Program-made: the position numbers and the translations under genes | The notes under the pieces: generated by a model | Database searches by the model: none | What the model was told of the DNA's origin: nothing | What the model saw: only the letters and a program-made list of their open reading frames with translations | From: Saprospiraceae bacterium UBA6168 | Lineage (GTDB): Bacteria > Bacteroidota > Bacteroidia > Chitinophagales > Saprospiraceae | NCBI GenBank assembly: GCA_002435785.1 | Contig: DIUC01000064.1 | Location: 1-20,165 of the forward strand | DNA length: 20,165 nucleotides | Direction of reading: 5' to 3' | Part shown: positions 16,118 to 20,165 of the stretch, one piece after another | How positions within the stretch are numbered: position 1 is the stretch's first letter | How the letters are laid out: every line of letters starts with the position of its first letter

Positions 16118-16178
16118 AATTGAGAATTGAAAATTGAGAATGGCAAGACGCAGCATTTTCAATTTTCAATTTTCAATT
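16118..16178. repeat. 25-bp hairpin of AATTGAG/TTTTCAA heptamers
   Basis: The spacer between the two cluster genes contains AATTGAG, AATTGAA, AATTGAG, AATG (16118-16142), an 11-bp loop (16143-16153), and CATTTTCAATTTTCAATTTT and beyond (16154-16178). The two arms pair over 25 bp. The only two mismatches are G opposite T, which pair as G-U in RNA. TTTTCAA continues to 16183, just before the ATG at 16195, so the hairpin would sit immediately ahead of the ribosome start site. Confidence 0.9.
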
Positions 16179-16194
16179 TTCAACTCACCAAATC

Positions 16195-17754
16195 ATGGGA
16201 AGCAAACTAACACCATTTTCAAAATTGCTGATTACCCTGCTCATCGTTGCTGCGGTCGTGCTGGGGGTACGCTGGGTATTGAACAATACCGAGGTCGGAA
16301 AGGGCCTGAAAAACAAGGCCGATACCGAAAATACCGATTCCGGCGACGCCGACAGTGGCGGTTCGGCACCATCCGATGCTGTCAAAATAGGCGTCGTGAC
16401 TTGGGGCGGCTATGCTGGTGGGCAATATTTCAACGAAGGCTTCAAGGCCAACACCAAGTCCCGTTTTTACAAGGATTACGGCTTTCAGGTGGACTTCAAA
16501 GTCCTCGACGACTTTGTGGCCAGCCGGGATGCCTTCAAGCGGGGCGACATTGACCTGCTCTGGTCAACGATAGACGCATTCCCGACTGAGGCCGGCGAAA
16601 TGTCCGACATCCAACCGCAAGTGGTTTTCCAAGCGGACTGGTCGAGGGGGGGCGATGCCATCGTGGTGCGCCGGGGCATTGGCTCCGTGGCCGATTTGAA
16701 GGGCAAGAAAATCGCCGTGGCGGAACTTACGCCGTCGCACTCCTTCCTGCTGTGGCTGCTCGAAGCGGGCGGCATGACGGAGAAGGATGTCACGCTCATC
16801 AAGCAAGCGAGCGCCATTGACGCTGCCGAGGCGTTCAAGGCGCAGCAAGTGGACGCCGCCGTGGTCTGGAGTCCGGACGATGAGGCTTGCCTTTCCTCCG
16901 TGGCTGGGTCGAGGGTGTTGGAAAGCACCAAGTCTGCCTCGAACATCATCGCCGACGTGTTCATTGCCAAAAAGGAATGGATAGACAAGAACCCCAAGCG
17001 CCTCCAGCAACTCTACGAAGGCTGGATGAAAGGTGCTGCCGAGATCAACTCCGACCCCGCTGCCAAGAAAAAGGCAGCCAAGATTTTGTCCGAAAACTTT
17101 GAGGGCATCAGCGAGGAGTGGGCGGTGAAAGCCATTGACAATGTGCGCCTCTGCACCCACGGCGACAACCTGAACTTTTTTGGGCAAAATGCCGACTACA
17201 AGGGCGTGACGGGCGACCGCCTCTATGGTCGCATGTCGCAAGTGTATGCCGACCTCGGGTACATCAAGGGCCGCACGCCGAGCTGGCGGGAGATTTCCAA
17301 CTCCACCGCCGTGCGCAGTACCAGCTTCTCAGACCCAGAGCATGCCGCCGAAGGCCAAAAGGCGTTCACGGAAGTGACCAAACAGGAAGGTGCGGACAAG
17401 GAAACCATCGCCACCAAGCGGGTGAGCATCAACTTCCGTTCCGGCGAGTTCCAATTGGACGAAAATGCCAAGTACATCATTGACAAGGAGTTCCTGGAGA
17501 TAGCAAGGGCGTTCGCCAATGCCCGTATCCGCATCGAGGGCAACACGGACGACGTGGGCGCCAAGGCCACAAACGTGGCGCTCTCGCAAAAACGGGCCGA
17601 GGCAGTCCGGGACTACATGGTGAATGAACACGGTATGCCGAAAAACCGTTTTATCGTGGTCGGCAATGGCCCGGACAACCCCGTGGCACCCAACACCAAT
17701 GAGACCGGAAAGGCGAAGAACCGCCGCACGGACTTTGAATTGGTAAGGGAGTAA
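16195..17754 (+). CDS. Membrane-anchored solute-binding protein fused to OmpA-like domain
   Basis: A 519-residue protein. The N-terminal hydrophobic segment (about 11-29) has no cleavage site that I trust, so it is probably an inner-membrane anchor. A low-complexity Asp/Ser/Asn linker covers about 40-60. Residues about 62-370 resemble type II periplasmic binding proteins of the NMT1/SsuA/nitrate-taurine kind (KIGVVTWGGYAGGQYFNEGF, DLLWSTIDAFP, GSVADLKGKKIAVAELTPSHSFLLWLL, AAVVWSPDDEACL). Residues about 405-519 are an OmpA-like peptidoglycan-binding domain with INFRSGEFQLDENA, EGNTDDVGAKATNVALSQKR (conserved Asp and Arg that contact diaminopimelate in the family) and NRRTDFEL. No ABC permease or ATPase is in the window. 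It probably spans from inner membrane to peptidoglycan and senses or holds a small periplasmic ligand. The domain calls are firm; the role is inference. Confidence 0.88.
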   Translation: MGSKLTPFSKLLITLLIVAAVVLGVRWVLNNTEVGKGLKNKADTENTDSGDADSGGSAPSDAVKIGVVTWGGYAGGQYFNEGFKANTKSRFYKDYGFQVDFKVLDDFVASRDAFKRGDIDLLWSTIDAFPTEAGEMSDIQPQVVFQADWSRGGDAIVVRRGIGSVADLKGKKIAVAELTPSHSFLLWLLEAGGMTEKDVTLIKQASAIDAAEAFKAQQVDAAVVWSPDDEACLSSVAGSRVLESTKSASNIIADVFIAKKEWIDKNPKRLQQLYEGWMKGAAEINSDPAAKKKAAKILSENFEGISEEWAVKAIDNVRLCTHGDNLNFFGQNADYKGVTGDRLYGRMSQVYADLGYIKGRTPSWREISNSTAVRSTSFSDPEHAAEGQKAFTEVTKQEGADKETIATKRVSINFRSGEFQLDENAKYIIDKEFLEIARAFANARIRIEGNTDDVGAKATNVALSQKRAEAVRDYMVNEHGMPKNRFIVVGNGPDNPVAPNTNETGKAKNRRTDFELVRE

Positions 17755-17758
17755 TAGC

Positions 17759-17821
17759 TTGTGGTCGCCCAATTTATTGGTCAGGCTCCATCGGTCTGCC
17801 CAATAAATTGGGCGACCACAA
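17759..17821. repeat. Perfect 22-bp inverted repeat with 19-bp loop
   Basis: The left arm 17759-17780 (TTGTGGTCGCCCAATTTATT followed by GG) is the exact complement of 17800-17821. Within the right arm, GCCCAAT-AA-ATTGGGC is itself a palindrome, and the left arm carries a one-base-different version, so each arm can also fold alone. It begins 5 bp after the stop of the solute-binding/OmpA gene and has no U-run. It resembles a REP-type palindrome or a 3'-end protecting hairpin more than a terminator. Confidence 0.9.
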
Positions 17822-17850
17822 TGAATCAACCTCACAACAAAAAGAAAATC

Positions 17851-18318
17851 ATGAATAAGCTAATGCTCGCCAGCCTGTTGGCAATAACTTTCCTGCTCGG
17901 CTGCACCAACGACCCGCCAGAAAACCAGCAGCAGTTGACCACCACTACCACCACGGGTGCTGCGATTGACCCAGCCACCATCAAGTTCATTTGCCAGAGC
18001 GCACAGGACCCAAACATGGAAGCCGATGCGCCCCGCCACGAGGTTTACCTGCAAATAGGCAGCAGCAAGATAAAGGTGGCAGACATCCTGAACTGCGAAA
18101 TATTGGCCAAGGAATTCTACGAGCAGAACCAAATACCCCCGGCTGCCATCGCTGCCGTGGGCGGCTGGTGGGCTGGGGCTGGCGACTACCTCTATATCAT
18201 CGAGGAAAACGGGAACTATGTGGTGAAAAAAGGCTTCACGGGCGAGGAACTGCAAAACAACGACTTCGGCTACAAGACGATAATGACCTTCGGCAAGGAT
18301 GGCAATGAGGTTTTTTGA
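17851..18318 (+). CDS. Small lipoprotein of unknown function
   Basis: A 155-residue protein with a lipoprotein signal: MNKLMLASLLAITFLLGC, with lipobox LLGC at residues 15-18, followed by a Thr-rich linker. The mature part has a strand-rich look (HEVYLQIGSSKIKVADILNC, AAIAAVGGWWAGAGDYLYII, NGNYVVKKGF) with a second and third cysteine that might pair. No known domain is recognised. An in-frame ATG at 17821 would add ten basic residues and is a possible alternative start; the ATG at 17851 gives the more typical signal. It lies 96 bp downstream of the solute-binding/OmpA gene, separated by the 22-bp inverted repeat, and is probably the last gene of the cluster. It would be anchored in the outer or inner membrane facing the periplasm, or be surface exposed. 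Confidence 0.8.
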   Translation: MNKLMLASLLAITFLLGCTNDPPENQQQLTTTTTTGAAIDPATIKFICQSAQDPNMEADAPRHEVYLQIGSSKIKVADILNCEILAKEFYEQNQIPPAAIAAVGGWWAGAGDYLYIIEENGNYVVKKGFTGEELQNNDFGYKTIMTFGKDGNEVF

Positions 18319-18451
18319 GGGGAAGGGCTATGAAATAGTTAATGATTAATGATAAATGCTGCATGATACTTCGAACCGCCAGGTTCTGTAAGTAAAACAT
18401 CCCCGTCCACCATTATACACCCATATCAAATGTTGGTTTCCATGCTCCAGT
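18319..18451. other. Convergent spacer with heptamer remnants
   Basis: Between the lipoprotein and propeller genes there are quasi-heptamers TTAATGA, TTAATGA, TAAATGC, TGCATGA (18339-18366). A 5-bp stem GAACC-GCCA-GGTTC follows at 18373-18386. There is no clear terminator with a T-run for either gene. Confidence 0.55.
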
Positions 18452-19969
18452 TCAATGCTGGATGATGAGCTTCCCGCTACCCACAGGCCGCCCCTCGCTT
18501 TCCACGTTCCAAAAGTACATGCCCGGCGGCACGCCCGCCAGCCCGGCCTCCACCGCTTGCCGCCCTGCGGGCAAAACCGCACGGACGACCTCCCGGCCAA
18601 GTGGGTCGAGAAGGTGCCAAGTGGATGGCTTGGGCAGTGGCAGCTCAAGCGACACCGATACCTGCCCGCTCGCCGGGTTCGGCCATACCTGCACCGACTG
18701 CACGGGCGGCAGCGCAAAGCCGCCCGTGGACGACACATACACGATATTGCTATCACACACCGGATACCCCGTGCCGAGGCGGTAGTTGGGGAAGTTGGGG
18801 ATGCTGCCATTGTTGACGGCGGGCAGTACAAGGCCCCGTTGCTGGAAGTCGCAGGCAAGGCCCGGCTCGTCGGGGCGGTTGATGACGTGCATGAACTTGG
18901 AGCCGTTCGGTGAATTCATATATATCTTGCAGTCGGGCGCCAGTTGCATGAGCCTGAACATGATGGCATGGCCACTTGTGTTGGTAAAGCCGTCCCATTC
19001 GTCTATCAAAACCTTGGAGGCTTCAACATCCGGTGCCAGCAGGTCGAACTGCCAGAGCTTCGCTTGGGTGTTGACGTAGAGGAAACGGGAGTTGGGAGAA
19101 AAAGAAAGCCCTCCCCAAATGCCGATGGTGGTATCTGCATATAGTTGCTTGAAATTGCTGAGCTGCCCCGTGGAGCGGTCGAAATCAAACAAGGTTACTT
19201 GGTCATTCGTTGAATATCGGGCAAATTTCGTTCCGTCAGGTGAGAAACTTGCCATGCCGCTGCCATTGGACCAATCATCAAGTGGGATTCCAATTGTCTG
19301 CGTGTCAATTTGGCTAACTCCCGCTTCGGTAAAAAGTATCTTATATACCAATTTGCTGCTTTCCTTGGAAGTTATTATCCACCAATCCTCGTCATTTGCA
19401 TGTTTAACAGCGTGCATATCACTAAACAAGGCACCTGCTACAATAAGCTGGTTTTTATTCACAACGGCACCTAACCCATTTGCCAAGTTCATGTCAACCA
19501 ATGAATAGTATAAAAAACCAATTTGAATATCGCCTTGAAGAGAAGTATAACTTTGATGGAATAACACATACTTGTTCTGAGTTTCTGGAACAGGCAAAAT
19601 GATTGCCCCCTTTGGAACGGTGTTGCCGTAGTCTGGGCAGTTTCCACTAAGGTATGCAAAGCCGGGATTTAACCCTTCGCCATTTTGCATCAGATTATGT
19701 TCTGCATTGTTTATGTTGCAACCATTGGTATAAAAAAGAAGCTCACCCTCATGATTGCTGATGCTGGCGTTGGTGACATACATCCTCAACCCGCTCAGTT
19801 GCCTGGCTATGCTCAAGGTGTCACCGCTGAAGTCAAAGATGCTCATGCCATTGTTGGAATTTGGGTTTTCAGTTTTATATCCCACCAGCCATGTATAGTC
19901 AAACTTGTACTGGGCATGTACCATCAGGGTAAAAAACAGGCAAGCAGTGGCGATAAAGAATGATTTCAT
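18452..19969 (-). CDS. Secreted beta-propeller-like protein with T9SS type A sorting domain
   Basis: A 505-residue protein. The signal peptide is MKSFFIATACLFFTLMVHAQ. The body (about 25-410) has repeated blade-like strands such as GMASFSPDGTKFARYSTNDQ, GGLSFSPNSRFLYVNTQAKL and QLAPDCKIYMNSPNGSKFMH, typical of PD40/YVTN-like propellers in Bacteroidota. The C-terminal 80 residues (SVQVWPNPASGQVSVSLELP ... LLDPLGREV ... GVPPGMYFWNV ... GSGKLIIQH) match the type A T9SS sorting domain that is removed on secretion. It therefore is exported across the outer membrane and attached to the surface or released. The ligand or function is unknown. Inside the sorting domain, LPAGRQAVE is encoded by a short palindromic GC-rich stretch (18557-18574) that may be a small inserted element. 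It is convergent with the lipoprotein gene. Confidence 0.88.
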   Translation of the reverse strand: MKSFFIATACLFFTLMVHAQYKFDYTWLVGYKTENPNSNNGMSIFDFSGDTLSIARQLSGLRMYVTNASISNHEGELLFYTNGCNINNAEHNLMQNGEGLNPGFAYLSGNCPDYGNTVPKGAIILPVPETQNKYVLFHQSYTSLQGDIQIGFLYYSLVDMNLANGLGAVVNKNQLIVAGALFSDMHAVKHANDEDWWIITSKESSKLVYKILFTEAGVSQIDTQTIGIPLDDWSNGSGMASFSPDGTKFARYSTNDQVTLFDFDRSTGQLSNFKQLYADTTIGIWGGLSFSPNSRFLYVNTQAKLWQFDLLAPDVEASKVLIDEWDGFTNTSGHAIMFRLMQLAPDCKIYMNSPNGSKFMHVINRPDEPGLACDFQQRGLVLPAVNNGSIPNFPNYRLGTGYPVCDSNIVYVSSTGGFALPPVQSVQVWPNPASGQVSVSLELPLPKPSTWHLLDPLGREVVRAVLPAGRQAVEAGLAGVPPGMYFWNVESEGRPVGSGKLIIQH

Positions 19970-20165
19970 AAGAATTTGGCATTAAGGATTTAGTATCGGG
20001 GGTGGCCGCTTCATCAGCCGCCAGTACCGGGCCAAACAAGTTCCGCCCGTGAGCAAACATACCCCCGAAAAGTGTGGCACACAAGCGGCGACCGTTAATT
20101 TATCCTTGAATTGTCGGCAGTTAGCATTTGCACTGGGTATCCTGTGCGGATGATCGAGGCACACA
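19970..20165. other. Upstream region of the propeller gene to the window end
   Basis: Apart from the candidate promoter, I see no gene, repeat or RNA in this stretch. The short open frames here have no convincing start or protein character. Confidence 0.5.
20054..20085 (-). promoter_or_regulatory. Candidate promoter for the propeller gene
   Basis: On the minus strand, TATGTTTG (complement of 20054-20061) is an exact TAnnTTTG match, and TTG with a preceding C (complement of 20082-20085) lies 20 bp upstream, near the expected -33 position. The leader to the ATG would be about 75-80 nt. No Shine-Dalgarno sequence is visible. Confidence 0.4.

Noticed and set aside
16195..17754. An ordinary ABC importer binding protein.
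   Set aside because: It has a fused OmpA peptidoglycan-binding domain and a membrane anchor, and no permease or ATPase gene lies nearby.
17759..17821. Terminal inverted repeat of an insertion sequence.
   Set aside because: The arms are only 19 bp apart and no transposase or remnant is present; it is a hairpin-type repeat.

Overview
The window looks like a chromosomal segment of a gliding or filamentous Bacteroidota, most likely of the Saprospiraceae type. Supporting signs are a 2,857-residue SprB-repeat protein ending in a gliding-motility-type type IX secretion (T9SS) sorting domain, a second secreted protein with a type A T9SS sorting tail, a futalosine-pathway menaquinone gene, start codons without Shine-Dalgarno sequences, and promoter boxes of the Bacteroidota form TAnnTTTG. 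Taxonomy is inferred from gene content only.

Layout. (1) Positions 1-633 hold the 3' part of futalosine hydrolase on the plus strand. (2) Positions 634-1216 are a convergent spacer holding an unusual 21-bp repeat array that flips strand in exact register. (3) Positions 1217-4928 hold four minus-strand genes, transcribed from right to left: a GT2 glycosyltransferase, an FAD-dependent oxidoreductase, arginine deiminase, and a small DUF721/DciA-family protein. Every spacer in this block is made of a different 7- or 8-bp word repeated and partly inverted, and several stop codons lie inside these repeats. (4) Positions 5160-5816 encode a soluble coiled-coil protein, followed by a terminator. (5) Positions 6200-14773 encode the giant adhesin-like protein, which contains 22 strictly alternating A/B repeats and ends at a strong terminator. 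(6) Positions 15079-18318 form a plus-strand cluster: a two-helix membrane protein with a long coiled coil, a membrane-anchored solute-binding protein fused to an OmpA peptidoglycan-binding domain, and a small lipoprotein. The spacers in this cluster are long perfect or near-perfect hairpins. (7) Positions 18452-19969 encode a secreted beta-propeller-like T9SS cargo protein on the minus strand.

How the genes may work together. The giant protein and the propeller-like protein are probably exported by a T9SS encoded elsewhere. The 15079-18318 cluster, perhaps with the coiled-coil gene at 5160, looks like an envelope module that ties the inner membrane, the peptidoglycan and a periplasmic ligand sensor together, with no ABC permease or ATPase nearby. 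That is the best candidate here for an undescribed system, and its function is unknown. The second main candidate is the non-coding layer: repeats of 7, 8 and 21 bp folded into hairpins at almost every gene boundary.
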